Origin: Roseiarcus sp963741845
GTDB taxonomy: Bacteria; Pseudomonadota; Alphaproteobacteria; Rhizobiales; Beijerinckiaceae
Assembly (NCBI GenBank): GCA_963741845.1
Contig: CAVUJV010000016.1
Span: 186,001 to 250,000, forward strand
Reading direction: 5' to 3'
DNA length: 64,000 nucleotides
How positions within the stretch are numbered: the first letter of the stretch is position 1; each line of letters begins with the position of its first letter. Under the pieces are notes generated by a model that worked only from the letters and a program-made list of their open reading frames with translations, did no database searches and was not told the DNA's origin. Below, in pieces: positions 1 to 8,385 of the stretch. The position numbers were made by a program, and so were the translations under genes.

Positions 1-480
1 CCAGCGCGCCTCCGCGACCGTGGTGGCGGAGGAATAGACCTTCGCGCCCGTCGCCTTCACGCGGGCGAGCAGCGCGGCCTCGGGCAGGCCGAAATGGAAG
101 CTCACGACCGGCGGCCGCAGGTCCTCAAGAACTTCCGCCATCGCGGCGTCGAAGGGCGCGCGGCCCGGCCCGCTTCCTACGGCGGCAGGGTCGAGGCCCG
201 CTTCGGCATATTTGACCGCGAGCGTCTCGAGCCACGCCGCCTGCCGCGCCGGGTCCGGGGCAGGAGGCGTGTGGCAGAAGAAATTGACGTTGAAGGGGGC
301 GGAGGTGCGCGCGCGGATTTCCGCGATCTGCTCGCGGAGCGTGACCGGCGTCAGCATGGCGCAGGGGATCGAGCCGAGCCCGCCGGCCTCGCAGACGGCG
401 ACGCAGAGCGCGACGCCCTGCGATCCGGCCATCGGGGCCTGGATGATCGGAAGACGAGAGGGGAGCCAGTCGGGGGGCAT
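1..480 (-). CDS. nitronate monooxygenase, N-terminal part (gene runs off the window start)
   Basis: The 160 codons visible start at an ATG complementary to 478-480 and stay open to base 1. The N-terminus carries the FMN-barrel opening of the 2-nitropropane dioxygenase/nitronate monooxygenase family (RLPIIQAPMAG near residues 8-18), then a CEAGGLGSI segment and PFNVNFF near residue 70, and VVSFHFG near residue 125. Family members are about 320-350 residues, so roughly half is missing. The enzyme oxidises alkyl nitronates with FMN. It is transcribed in the same direction as the 8-oxoguanine deaminase gene just upstream (79 bp gap), so the two may be co-transcribed. Confidence 0.85.
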   Translation of the reverse strand, partial: MPPDWLPSRLPIIQAPMAGSQGVALCVAVCEAGGLGSIPCAMLTPVTLREQIAEIRARTSAPFNVNFFCHTPPAPDPARQAAWLETLAVKYAEAGLDPAAVGSGPGRAPFDAAMAEVLEDLRPPVVSFHFGLPEAALLARVKATGAKVYSSATTVAEARW

Positions 481-558
481 GGGGGTCTCCTGAAGGAGCG
501 GTCTTCCAAAAGAGCGGCGAGCCGTGCGCTCCGGCCTCCGCGGTCATGACTCCGGACT

Positions 559-1887
559 TTACGCGAACGCCCGCGCCGCCGCCTTGTGCTTCGCGATCAG
601 CGCCGCAAGGTCGATCCCATCCGGCATGCCGTTGATCACCCGCCAGCGGCCCGCGACCATGACCCGGTCGGCGCGATGGGCGCCGCAGAGGACGAGCGCG
701 GCGATGGGATCCTGCGCGCCGGAAAAGCGCGGCTCGTCGAGGGTGAAGAGCGCGAGGTCCGCCTGCATTCCGGGCGCGATGGCGCCGATGTCGTCGCGGC
801 CGAGGTTTTTCGCCGAGCCTTCCGTCGCCCAGCGCAGGGCGTCATAGGGGCTCACGGCATGGCCGTAGCGCGAGCGCTGGAACATCAGCGAATGGCGCAC
901 CGCCTCCATCATGTTGGAGGAATCGTTGGACGCCGAGCCGTCGACGCCGAGGCCGATGGCGATGCCCGCCGCCTCCAGTTCCCGCGTCGGGCAGGCGGCG
1001 AGGCCGAAGGCCATGTCCGAGGCCGCGCAATGGCAGACCGAGACGCCGGCCTTGCCGAGCCGCGCGATCTCGTCCGGGTTGAAATAGATCCCGTGCGCGA
1101 CCCACGTGCGCGGCGTGAGCCAGCCCGCCTCCTCCAGAAGATCGACCGAGCGCTTGCCGAACGCCTGCATCGCATAGACGTCCTCCTCGGGCGACTGGCA
1201 GAGGTGGCAGTGCAGACGGCAGTCGTAGCGCTCGGCGAGTTCGGCCGATCCGCTCATCACGCGCTGGGGCACCGCGAGGGGAGAGCAGGGGGCGAGGGCC
1301 ACGCGAATGAGCGCGCCGGGCGCGGGGTCATGGAAGAGACGCAGCACGCGCTCGCTGTCTTCGAGGATCGTATCGGAATCCTGCACGATCGAATCCGGCT
1401 GAAGCCCGCCGTCCTTCTCGGAAATGCCCATCGAGCCGCGCGTGACCGTCATGCGGATGCCGAGCGCGCGCGCTTCCTCGACCTCGATGTCGATCGCGTT
1501 CCCGAGTCCCGGCGGGAAGAGGTTGTGATGGTCGGCCGCCGTCGTGCAGCCCGAGAGGAGAAGCTCGACCAGAGCCATGCGCACCGCAAGCCGCAGCGCG
1601 TCGGGATTCATCCGGTCCCACACGCGCTCCATCGCCGCGAGCCAGGGCACGAGTTCCTTGCCTTCGCCGAGCGGATGGGCGCGGGTCAGCGTCTGGTAGA
1701 AATGGTGATGCGCGTTGACGAGCCCCGGCAGGACCACATGCCGGGAGGCGTCGAAGGTCGCGTCGCAGCGCGCGCTCGGAGACTGGCCGCGCCCGACGCA
1801 TTCGACGATCTCGGCGCCCTCGATGACGACGCCGCGCTCGGCCTCGGTCGCGAGGATGGCCAGCGGGTCCTTGATCCAGAGGCGCAT
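559..1887 (-). CDS. 8-oxoguanine deaminase / TRZ-ATZ family amidohydrolase
   Basis: This 442-residue protein is a metal-dependent amidohydrolase. The metal-binding HxH lies in NAHHHF (His60, His62), further ligands are expected at the His226-His228 stretch (RLHCHL), His265 (WVAHG) and Asp316 (GLGVDGSASND). NAHHHFYQTLTRA near residue 58 matches what I know of bacterial 8-oxoguanine deaminases (8-oxoguanine to urate), but isocytosine or other N-heterocycle deaminases share most of these motifs, so the substrate is inferred. It is divergent from the ABC binding-protein gene at 2121, with a 233 bp shared upstream region, which suggests that the importer may supply its substrate. Confidence 0.85.
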   Translation of the reverse strand: MRLWIKDPLAILATEAERGVVIEGAEIVECVGRGQSPSARCDATFDASRHVVLPGLVNAHHHFYQTLTRAHPLGEGKELVPWLAAMERVWDRMNPDALRLAVRMALVELLLSGCTTAADHHNLFPPGLGNAIDIEVEEARALGIRMTVTRGSMGISEKDGGLQPDSIVQDSDTILEDSERVLRLFHDPAPGALIRVALAPCSPLAVPQRVMSGSAELAERYDCRLHCHLCQSPEEDVYAMQAFGKRSVDLLEEAGWLTPRTWVAHGIYFNPDEIARLGKAGVSVCHCAASDMAFGLAACPTRELEAAGIAIGLGVDGSASNDSSNMMEAVRHSLMFQRSRYGHAVSPYDALRWATEGSAKNLGRDDIGAIAPGMQADLALFTLDEPRFSGAQDPIAALVLCGAHRADRVMVAGRWRVINGMPDGIDLAALIAKHKAAARAFA

Positions 1888-2120
1888 AGCGCCTGCTCCT
1901 TCGGTTTCGGGGCGGCCTCGCGCGGGCCCCGCGGGGCCTTATAGATTTTGGAGCCGACAAGCGCCAATCGGGCCGTGATCCGCCTTGCGCCGGGCGACGC
2001 GCCCAATTAGCGTCACGGTCGGGCCGTTCACCGCATCGTGAAGCGCGGATGGCCCAGGGAGCCAACGGGGAGAGGCGGCGCATAGGTCCGCGCCTCCAAT
2101 AAAGAACGGGAGTTTCTTGG

Positions 2121-3122
2121 ATGCGGGCTGCGATTTTGGGCGCCTTGGCCGGGCTTGTCGCGTTTTCGGGGCAGGCGTTCGCGCTCGAAAAGGTGACCTT
2201 CGGCACGAACTGGCTCGCGGACCCGGAGGCCGGGGGCTACTACCAGGCCAAGGTCGACGGCACCTACGAGAAATACGGGCTCGACGTGACGATCATGCCG
2301 GGCGGCCCGTCGTCGAACGGCGGCATGCTGCTGATCGCCGGCAAGATCGAATTCTTCATGGGCGGCGACATGATCGGCGACTTCCTCGCCGTGCAGAACA
2401 ATATCCCGACGATCGCCGTCGCGGCCCATTTCCAGAAGAACCCGCAGTGCTTCATGTCCCATCCGGGAGTCGGTCTCGACAAGTGGGAGGATTTGCCGAA
2501 CGCCAATCCCGCGTTTGTCAGCGCGGGCGCCGTCAACACGTTCTGGGCGTGGATGCGGCTCGCCTATGGCTTCAAGGACGACAACATCAAGCCCTATAAC
2601 TTCAATTCGGCGCCGTTCATCGTCGAGAAGAGATCGATCCAGCAGGGATACATCACGTCCGAGCCGTTCGAGATCGAGCGGCAGGGCCATTTCAAGCCGA
2701 ACACCTTCCTGCTCGCCGACTATGGCTATTCCACCTATTCGACCCTGGTCGAGACGCGGCGCGAGATCGTGGAAAAGAATCCCGACATGGTGCAGCGCTT
2801 CGTCGATGCTTCGACCATCGGCTGGTACAATTATCTCTATGGCGACAACAAGAAGGCGAACGAACTGATCAAGAAGGACAATCCGGAAATGACGGATGAG
2901 CAGATCGCCTTTTCGATCGCCAAGTTGAAGGAATATGGGGTCGTGGATTCAGGCGATACGCTCAAGCTCGGCATCGGCGCCATGACCGACGACCGGTGGA
3001 GCGACTTCTACCACAAGATGGTGAAAGCCGGCGTCGTCAAGGACGGCATCGACTACAGCAAAGCCTATACGCTCAAGTTCGTGAACAAGGGCGTCGGCCT
3101 CGACCTCCGGCCGAAGAATTAG
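2121..3122 (+). CDS. ABC transporter substrate-binding protein, NMT1/THI5-like (NitT/TauT type)
   Basis: This 333-residue protein begins with a signal peptide (residues 1-21, ending QAFA) and continues as an NMT1-like periplasmic binding protein: TFGTNWLADPEAGGYYQAK near residue 30 and GGPSSNGGMLLIAGKIEFFMGG near residue 70 are the usual ligand-binding segments. The ATG at 2121 is preceded by GGGAG at 2108-2112. The matching ATPase and permease are probably the genes at 4896 and 5720, because no other NitT-type pair is near. The ligand is not evident; the divergent 8-oxoguanine deaminase suggests a purine- or pyrimidine-like compound. Confidence 0.88.
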   Translation: MRAAILGALAGLVAFSGQAFALEKVTFGTNWLADPEAGGYYQAKVDGTYEKYGLDVTIMPGGPSSNGGMLLIAGKIEFFMGGDMIGDFLAVQNNIPTIAVAAHFQKNPQCFMSHPGVGLDKWEDLPNANPAFVSAGAVNTFWAWMRLAYGFKDDNIKPYNFNSAPFIVEKRSIQQGYITSEPFEIERQGHFKPNTFLLADYGYSTYSTLVETRREIVEKNPDMVQRFVDASTIGWYNYLYGDNKKANELIKKDNPEMTDEQIAFSIAKLKEYGVVDSGDTLKLGIGAMTDDRWSDFYHKMVKAGVVKDGIDYSKAYTLKFVNKGVGLDLRPKN

Positions 3123-3139
3123 GGATCGTCGTCGCGAAG

Positions 3140-3163
3140 GCGCCGCCGAAAGGCGGCGCTTCT
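3140..3163. terminator. GC hairpin between convergent genes
   Basis: A perfect 8-bp stem (GCGCCGCC / GGCGGCGC) closes a GAAA tetraloop and is followed by TTCTCC. It sits between the stop of the binding-protein gene and the convergent cytochrome gene, so it could end transcription from both sides. There is no long U-tract. Confidence 0.55.
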
Positions 3164-3219
3164 CCGGACCGCGCCGTCGCCCCGCTCAGACCCGCGACGA
3201 CGGCTTCGAGCTTGCCCGC

Positions 3220-3756
3220 CTATTTCAGCGAAGCGGGCAGGTCGTTGTACGCGTCGGGCGGCAGGACGGCGGAGACGAAAACCGTCACCTTCTCGCTCGG
3301 CTTGAACGGGCCCGGAGCCTTGTTGCTGACGGCCGGCAGGCTCTTCAGGAAGGCGACGATCGCGTTCGCGTCCTCGTCGGTCAGATGCGCGAAACCGGGC
3401 CAGGGCATGACCGGGCTGACGTCGCTTCCGTCCGGACGCTTGCCCTTGCGGATCGCGGTGACGATCTGCTCGTCCGTCCAGTTTCCGAGGCCCGTGTCCT
3501 TGTCGGCCGTGAGATTCGGTCCGACGAAGACGCCGGCGCCCGGGATTGCGAATCCGACGTCCGAGCCGCCGAGATAGCGTTTCATGTCGGGCGATCCCAG
3601 CATGCCGCCCGGCGTGTGGCAGTCCGAGCAGCCGGAAATGGAAACCAGATAGCGTCCGCGCGCGATCTGGGCGTCGTCGGCGGATGCGGAAGCGACCGCG
3701 CCGAGAAGCGCGGAGAGGCCGAGCGCGAGAGCCCGCCTGTCGAAAAGTCCAGCCAT
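3220..3756 (-). CDS. small periplasmic c-type cytochrome
   Basis: The chosen ATG (3754-3756) gives 178 residues starting with a signal peptide (about residues 1-26, ending ASASA). One haem-attachment motif is present, CSDCH (Cys43, Cys46, His47), and Met118 in PVMPW is the likely distal ligand, as in monohaem class I cytochromes. An upstream in-frame ATG at 3879 would add 41 arginine-rich residues and bury the signal peptide, so it was not used. Similar proteins act as soluble electron carriers for dehydrogenases; the partner is not evident here. It lies 28 bp downstream of the methyltransferase gene on the same strand. Confidence 0.85.
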   Translation of the reverse strand: MAGLFDRRALALGLSALLGAVASASADDAQIARGRYLVSISGCSDCHTPGGMLGSPDMKRYLGGSDVGFAIPGAGVFVGPNLTADKDTGLGNWTDEQIVTAIRKGKRPDGSDVSPVMPWPGFAHLTDEDANAIVAFLKSLPAVSNKAPGPFKPSEKVTVFVSAVLPPDAYNDLPASLK

Positions 3757-3784
3757 GCGTCTTCCCTCCGAGACAGGGCCGGCC

Positions 3785-4534
3785 CTAGCCGGCGGAAACG
3801 CCCGAGATCGCGAGATCCCTGAGATGGTCCGGGACGCTCCAGTTCTGGCTGGGGTCCGGCTTGTGGGCGACCGGCGCAACTTCGCCGCGCCATGCGACGC
3901 CGACCATCTGCGCGGTCTGATAGGCCATCACGTTCCAGCCCTCGTTCTGAAGCGCGCGCAATCCCCCGGCGACATGCGGCGACACGAGGTCGTGGAACAG
4001 GACCATCGCCGTCTCCTCCAGGAAGCGCGACACGGCGAGCGCGTCGCGGGTCGGCGCGTCCCCGTCATGGTCGCCGTCGATGAAGGCAAAGGCCCAGCGG
4101 ACGCCCTCGGCCCCGAGACGCTCGACGGCCTCCGGGCTCTTGTCGGGAACGAGGATCGCCGTCCGCGCGCCGCCCGCCTTCTCGACCGTAGCCGCGAATT
4201 CGGCCCGCCATTCGGGGTCCGCGAGGAGAGGCTCGATCACGTGCAGGCTCGCAAGCCCGGCCGCGAGCAGATGGACGGTGGACCAGCCGCGCCAGGCGCC
4301 GACCTCGACGCCGGCTTTGCCTGCGAAAAGGCGGGCGTTCGCATAGAGGATCGAGGCTTCGTCGCGATTGATGAAGCCGACGACGGGGTTGCGCTTGTCG
4401 GCGCGATAGGCGTGGCCGATGTCGCGGCGCAGCCACGGCCAGCTCGAAACGCTCTTGTCGAACTCGACCATGTTCGGAAAGAGGAAGTCGAGGGACGGCG
4501 CGGAGAGCCCGTCGGCGACATAGTCTTTTGCCAT
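3785..4534 (-). CDS. class I SAM-dependent methyltransferase (Methyltransf_24 type)
   Basis: The 249-residue protein has a Rossmann SAM-binding start, GVEVGAWRGWSTVHLL near residue 75, and the acidic IDGDHDGD segment near residue 153 typical of Methyltransf_24 and cephalosporin-hydroxylase-like O-methyltransferases. No membrane segment or signal peptide is seen. It is divergent from the ATPase gene at 4896 and precedes the cytochrome gene on the same strand. The acceptor is unknown. Confidence 0.7.
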   Translation of the reverse strand: MAKDYVADGLSAPSLDFLFPNMVEFDKSVSSWPWLRRDIGHAYRADKRNPVVGFINRDEASILYANARLFAGKAGVEVGAWRGWSTVHLLAAGLASLHVIEPLLADPEWRAEFAATVEKAGGARTAILVPDKSPEAVERLGAEGVRWAFAFIDGDHDGDAPTRDALAVSRFLEETAMVLFHDLVSPHVAGGLRALQNEGWNVMAYQTAQMVGVAWRGEVAPVAHKPDPSQNWSVPDHLRDLAISGVSAG

Positions 4535-4895
4535 TGCCCGGGATCGCCGCCTTGCTCGCGCTCGCCTCTGAAACGCCGCGACCGGGATGGCATGGCCTTG
4601 ACGGGCCCGTCAAGGAGCGAACGGAGAACCGGTCCTGCGGACCGGTCCGCCCCCTTGAGGCGGCAATGTGACGGCTGTTTGACCGCAAAAGGGCGCGCCT
4701 ATAAGCTCGCCGGCAGCAGATGAACGCTTCGCGAGATGGCCGCGAATGAGGGATCGAGGGGGCTGCATGGTCGCCAACGCGTTGGCCGGGCCCGTGTCTT
4801 CCCACTGGAAAGCAGGCTGCGGCGTCATACATATTGGGACAAAGGCCGATCCGCCCGTCGGAACCCCGGCGATCGGTGGACGGTTGGTCGATACT
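4535..4895. other. divergent intergenic region before the ABC ATPase gene
   Basis: This 361-bp stretch separates the methyltransferase start from the ATPase start. I see no gene. A weak sigma-70-like pair occurs around 4679-4702 (TTGACC, then TATAAG after 15 bp), with a sub-optimal spacer. An in-frame ATG at 4746 would extend the ATPase by 50 residues without any conserved sequence. Confidence 0.4.
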
Positions 4896-5723
4896 ATGAA
4901 CAAATTCGCGACAGTCGTACCGGACGCCAGCGGCGGCGTCTCCGCCAAGCGGGCGCATGCGCCGCTCGCGACCTTTGTCGACGTCGATAAGGTCTTTGCG
5001 AACAAGACGACGGCGCTGGCCGGGCTCAACATGGAGGTCCGGTCGGGAGAGTTCCTGTCGCTGCTCGGTCCCTCGGGTTGCGGCAAGTCGACCGTGCTGA
5101 GGCTTCTGTCGAGCCTCACGTCCCCGACCCGCGGCAAGATCGTCTGGGCCTGCGACCGGCCGGAATTCGGCTTCGTGTTTCAGGAGCCGACGCTGATGCC
5201 CTGGTCGGACGTTTTCGCCAACGTCTGGCTGCCGCTGCGTCTCGCCGGCGTCTCGAAGGAAAAGGCGCGCCCGCGCGTCGAGGAAGTCTTGGAGCAGGTG
5301 GGTCTCGGCAAATTCGCGAAGGCCTATCCGCGACAGCTTTCCGGCGGCATGAAGATGCGCGTTTCGATCGCCCGCGCCCTCGTGACGCGCCCCGCGGTGC
5401 TGCTCATGGACGAGCCGTTCGCCGCGCTGGACGAGATCACGCGCCTCAAGCTCAATGACGACCTTGCCCGTCTCCAGCAGTCGCTGGGCGCGACGGTCGT
5501 CTTCGTGACCCATTCCGTGTTCGAGAGCGTCTACCTCTCCGACCGTATCGTCGTGATGGCCGCGCGGCCGGGGCGGGCGGTGGCGGAGATCGTTGTCGAT
5601 GCGCCGGAGCAGCGGGGCGAGAACTTTCGCCTCTCGGAGCGATACGCCGAGTTTTGCCGGGAGACCTCTCGCGCCCTGCATCTGGCGATGGGAGAAGCGG
5701 CGCCGGACGAGATGTGCAGATGA
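4896..5723 (+). CDS. ABC transporter ATP-binding protein (NitT/TauT family)
   Basis: The protein of 275 residues has Walker A GPSGCGKST (58-66), a Q-loop in VFQEPTLMPW, the signature LSGGMKMR and Walker B VLLMDEPFAALD. This arrangement and the spacing are those of SsuB/TauB-like ATPases. I chose the ATG at 4896 because homologues begin shortly before the first beta strand; in-frame ATGs at 4746 and 4767 are possible. The gene overlaps the permease gene by four bases (ATGA), so the two are translationally coupled. It energises the importer whose binding protein is probably encoded at 2121. Confidence 0.88.
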   Translation: MNKFATVVPDASGGVSAKRAHAPLATFVDVDKVFANKTTALAGLNMEVRSGEFLSLLGPSGCGKSTVLRLLSSLTSPTRGKIVWACDRPEFGFVFQEPTLMPWSDVFANVWLPLRLAGVSKEKARPRVEEVLEQVGLGKFAKAYPRQLSGGMKMRVSIARALVTRPAVLLMDEPFAALDEITRLKLNDDLARLQQSLGATVVFVTHSVFESVYLSDRIVVMAARPGRAVAEIVVDAPEQRGENFRLSERYAEFCRETSRALHLAMGEAAPDEMCR

Positions 5724-6505
5724 ACCGGGACAACCTCGTCGGCTACGCCATCCCCGCGCTGACTCTCGGACTCGGGCTTTGCGCCTGGGAGGCGATTGTC
5801 CGCTACTTCGACATTCCGCCCTATCTGCTCCCGGCGCCGAGCGTGATCATCGCGACGCTGTTCACGGACTGGGGGACGCTTTCCGCTTCGCTCTGGGTGA
5901 CCCTGTCGATCACGCTGAAGGCGCTGCTCGCGGCGGTGATCGGCAGCGTGGCGCTGGCCGTCGTCTTCGCGCAGTCGCGGCTCGTCGAGCGCGCCTTCTA
6001 TCCTTTCGCCGTCGCGCTGCAGGTGACGCCGATCGTGGCGATCGCGCCGCTGCTCCTGATCTACCTGTCGCCGTCTGTCGCCGTCCTCGTCTGCGCCTTT
6101 CTCGTCGCTTTTTTTCCGCTGCTCGCGAACACAACGCTCGGCCTGTCCTCGGCCGATCACAACCTTGTCGATCTTTTCCGGATGTACCGCGCGACGCGGT
6201 TCCAGCAGTTCATGCTTCTGAGGCTGCCGTCGGCGCTGCCTTATTTCCTGGCGGGCCTGCGCATCAGCGGCGGCCTCGCGCTCATCGGCGCCATCGTGGC
6301 GGAGATCGCCGCCGGGTCGGCGGGGCAGGGGTCGGGCCTCGCCTATCGCATTGTAGAATCAGGGTTTCGACTGAATATTCCCAGAATGTTCGCCGCGCTC
6401 CTCTTGATCTCCGTGGCGGGCATCACAATTCATGTTTTTCTGACCGCGTTCTCGCATTGGCTGCTGCAAGAGTGGCATGACAGCGAGCGAGGACGCGAAA
6501 CGTGA
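5720..6505 (+). CDS. ABC transporter permease (NitT/TauT family)
   Basis: This is a 261-residue inner-membrane protein with about six hydrophobic segments and the cytoplasmic EAA loop near residues 155-185 (MYRATRFQQFMLLRLPSALPY). It fits the SsuC/TauC BPD_transp_1 family. The start ATG overlaps the ATPase stop (ATGA at 5720-5723). Its C-terminus is followed 109 bp later by a methyltransferase gene of unclear connection. Confidence 0.87.
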   Translation: MNRDNLVGYAIPALTLGLGLCAWEAIVRYFDIPPYLLPAPSVIIATLFTDWGTLSASLWVTLSITLKALLAAVIGSVALAVVFAQSRLVERAFYPFAVALQVTPIVAIAPLLLIYLSPSVAVLVCAFLVAFFPLLANTTLGLSSADHNLVDLFRMYRATRFQQFMLLRLPSALPYFLAGLRISGGLALIGAIVAEIAAGSAGQGSGLAYRIVESGFRLNIPRMFAALLLISVAGITIHVFLTAFSHWLLQEWHDSERGRET

Positions 6506-6614
6506 ATTCAAATCACAAAAACAATTCGAATCTGAATTGCGGCTTCGGCTGGCGTTTCGCTGGCCGCCCGCGCTGCCCGGCGCTGCGTCCAGGCGAAACC
6601 AGAGGCGACGCGAT

Positions 6615-7331
6615 ATGAATATCGAATACAAGGTCAGCCCGCGGCGTACTGTTCTCAAGAAGCTCGGCCTCGCCGGGCTCGTCAGCACCGCTCCCTTCGA
6701 CATCGAGGCCGCCCACGCGGCGCTGGTGCAGCGGCAGGCGGTGCCGGAGCGCATCGAAACGGACGGCCTGATCGTCGACGTGCCGGCGGGCGTCTATCAT
6801 CCTCTGCCGGATTCGAGCTCCGAATTCTTCATCCGCAACATTCGGGCGATGGAGGATCGCCGGCTCGAGAAGACTCTCGAAATTGGCTGCGGCTGCGGCA
6901 TCATCTCGCTCTTCATCGCCAAGAACTGGCCCGCGCGGGTGGTCGCGACCGACATCTCCCCGATCGCGGTCCAGGCCACGCTCGACAACGCCAAGCTCAA
7001 CAACGTGTCGCTCACCGCGTTCGAATCGGATCTCTTCGAGAATATCGAGGAGAGGGATTTCAGCCTGATCGTCTTCAACACGCCGATGATCGACAAGAAT
7101 CCGGAGAACGACATCGAGAAATACAGCCTCTGCGACCCGCACGGGCGGACAACCGAGGCCTATCTCCGGCAGGCCAGCCATCACGTGGCGAAGGACGGGC
7201 TGATCATTTTCTCGATCTGCAACAATTCGGCCTACGAAGTGCTCGACACGATCGACCTCGATTATTCGATCGTCGGACTCGAACTCGCTTACAACGGCTT
7301 CTGGCGGGCCATCGTCGGCGCCCGGCTCTGA
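6615..7331 (+). CDS. class I methyltransferase, HemK/small-domain type, with a twin-Arg-like N-terminus
   Basis: The 238-residue protein has a SAM-binding motif I, LEIGCGCGIISLF near residue 97, a TDISPIA motif II, and FNTPMID in the place where PrmC/HemK-type enzymes carry NPPY. The N-terminus is odd: SPRRTVLKKLGLAGL near residues 8-22 looks like a Tat signal, although what follows is not a clear cleavage site. The ATG at 6615 has AGAGG upstream; an alternative ATG at 6477 overlaps the permease. The substrate is unknown; the Asn-Pro-Pro-Tyr motif is altered, so protein glutamine methylation is not assured. Confidence 0.68.
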   Translation: MNIEYKVSPRRTVLKKLGLAGLVSTAPFDIEAAHAALVQRQAVPERIETDGLIVDVPAGVYHPLPDSSSEFFIRNIRAMEDRRLEKTLEIGCGCGIISLFIAKNWPARVVATDISPIAVQATLDNAKLNNVSLTAFESDLFENIEERDFSLIVFNTPMIDKNPENDIEKYSLCDPHGRTTEAYLRQASHHVAKDGLIIFSICNNSAYEVLDTIDLDYSIVGLELAYNGFWRAIVGARL

Positions 7332-7428
7332 GAGTTGACTGCGCTCGTTCCCGGCCGCACGATTGGTACGGGCTGAAGGGGGAGCGATTCCCCCAATATG
7401 CGCCGTTGGGGCGCGGGAGGGGCTTTCC

Positions 7429-7827
7429 ATGACCATTCGTCGATCGATGATTTTCGCAGCGCTTGCGGCCTCCGTCGCAGTCGCGGGCTGCCAGACCATG
7501 GGCGCACAGGAGAAAGAGTCGCAGCTCTCGGCGGCGGGCTTCACGCGGCTCCAGGCGGATACGCCGAAGCGCATGGCCAATCTCCAGGCGCTTCCGCAGA
7601 ACCAGATGGTGTTCTCGCCCCGAAAGAAGGGCAATGCCTATATCTACGCGGATTATGCGGGCTGCGGCTGCGCTTTTGTCGGCAACGAGGCCGCTTTCCA
7701 GCAATATCAGGCGATCCGCGCCGCCAACAACATTGCGCAGATGCAGGAGACGACGGCGATGCTGAACGCCGAGGCGGCTTCGGATTGGGGCGGCGCCTGG
7801 GGCCCGATGGTCCCGTACTGGTACTGA
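7429..7827 (+). CDS. putative small lipoprotein
   Basis: This 132-residue protein starts with a signal peptide ending in the lipobox AVAGC (Cys near residue 20), so it should be a lipid-anchored envelope protein. The mature part contains a short Cys pair in GCGCAF near residue 80 and a Trp-rich end (WGGAWGPMVPYWY). I do not recognise a family. An upstream in-frame start at 7363 would add 22 residues and displace the signal peptide. Confidence 0.7.
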   Translation: MTIRRSMIFAALAASVAVAGCQTMGAQEKESQLSAAGFTRLQADTPKRMANLQALPQNQMVFSPRKKGNAYIYADYAGCGCAFVGNEAAFQQYQAIRAANNIAQMQETTAMLNAEAASDWGGAWGPMVPYWY

Positions 7828-7854
7828 GCCGCCCAGACCGCCCGGGTCCGGGTC

Positions 7855-8355
7855 TTGGGATTCTCGAGCCTGATCGTCGACCGCGCGAGTTCCGACGCCG
7901 TTGCGGCGCTCGCCGACGGCTGGTCGTATGACTGGCTTTGGGGTTTGCCCCTGATCGTGCTGACTGTGCTGGCCCATGCGTTTGGCCTCGTCGGCATCCG
8001 CGCCCGGGTTCTCGGCCGGTTCCATCGCGCCCTTGGCGCCGGCCATTCCCTTTTCGTCTTCGCCATCGTGGTTTCGGCGACGGTTCTCATTCTGACGGCG
8101 CTTCACGGGCTCGAGGCGACAGCCTGGGCCGCGGCCTATGTTCGGCTCGGCGCTTCGCCGAACGCGCGGACCGCGATGCTCTATTCGATGAGCGCGATGA
8201 CGACTTATGGCCACGCCAACATCTATCTCGAAGAGCACTGGCGGCTCATGGGCGCGATGGAGGCGCTGAACGGGATGATCCTGTTCGGGCTGACGACCGC
8301 CTTCCTGTTCGGGGTGTTGCGGGACTATTGGCCGGGGCGCGTGGACGCGCTTTAG
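7855..8355 (+). CDS. membrane protein resembling two-TM ion channel proteins
   Basis: The 166-residue protein has three hydrophobic segments (about residues 28-50, 65-90 and 138-155). The segment SMSAMTTYGHANIYLEEHW before the last helix resembles the pore region of two-TM potassium channels, but the selectivity-filter signature is TTYGHAN rather than T-V-G-Y-G. The start is TTG at 7855, 27 bp after the lipoprotein stop; no nearby ATG or GTG is in frame. Function is inferred only. Confidence 0.6.
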   Translation: MGFSSLIVDRASSDAVAALADGWSYDWLWGLPLIVLTVLAHAFGLVGIRARVLGRFHRALGAGHSLFVFAIVVSATVLILTALHGLEATAWAAAYVRLGASPNARTAMLYSMSAMTTYGHANIYLEEHWRLMGAMEALNGMILFGLTTAFLFGVLRDYWPGRVDAL

Positions 8356-8385
8356 GCCGGCAGCTGTCGCGGGTTCGAATCGCGC

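Noticed and set aside
586..1944. 452-codon open frame on the plus strand
   Set aside because: It is antisense to the 8-oxoguanine deaminase gene and has the Arg/His/Glu-rich composition of shadow frames in high-GC DNA, without conserved motifs.
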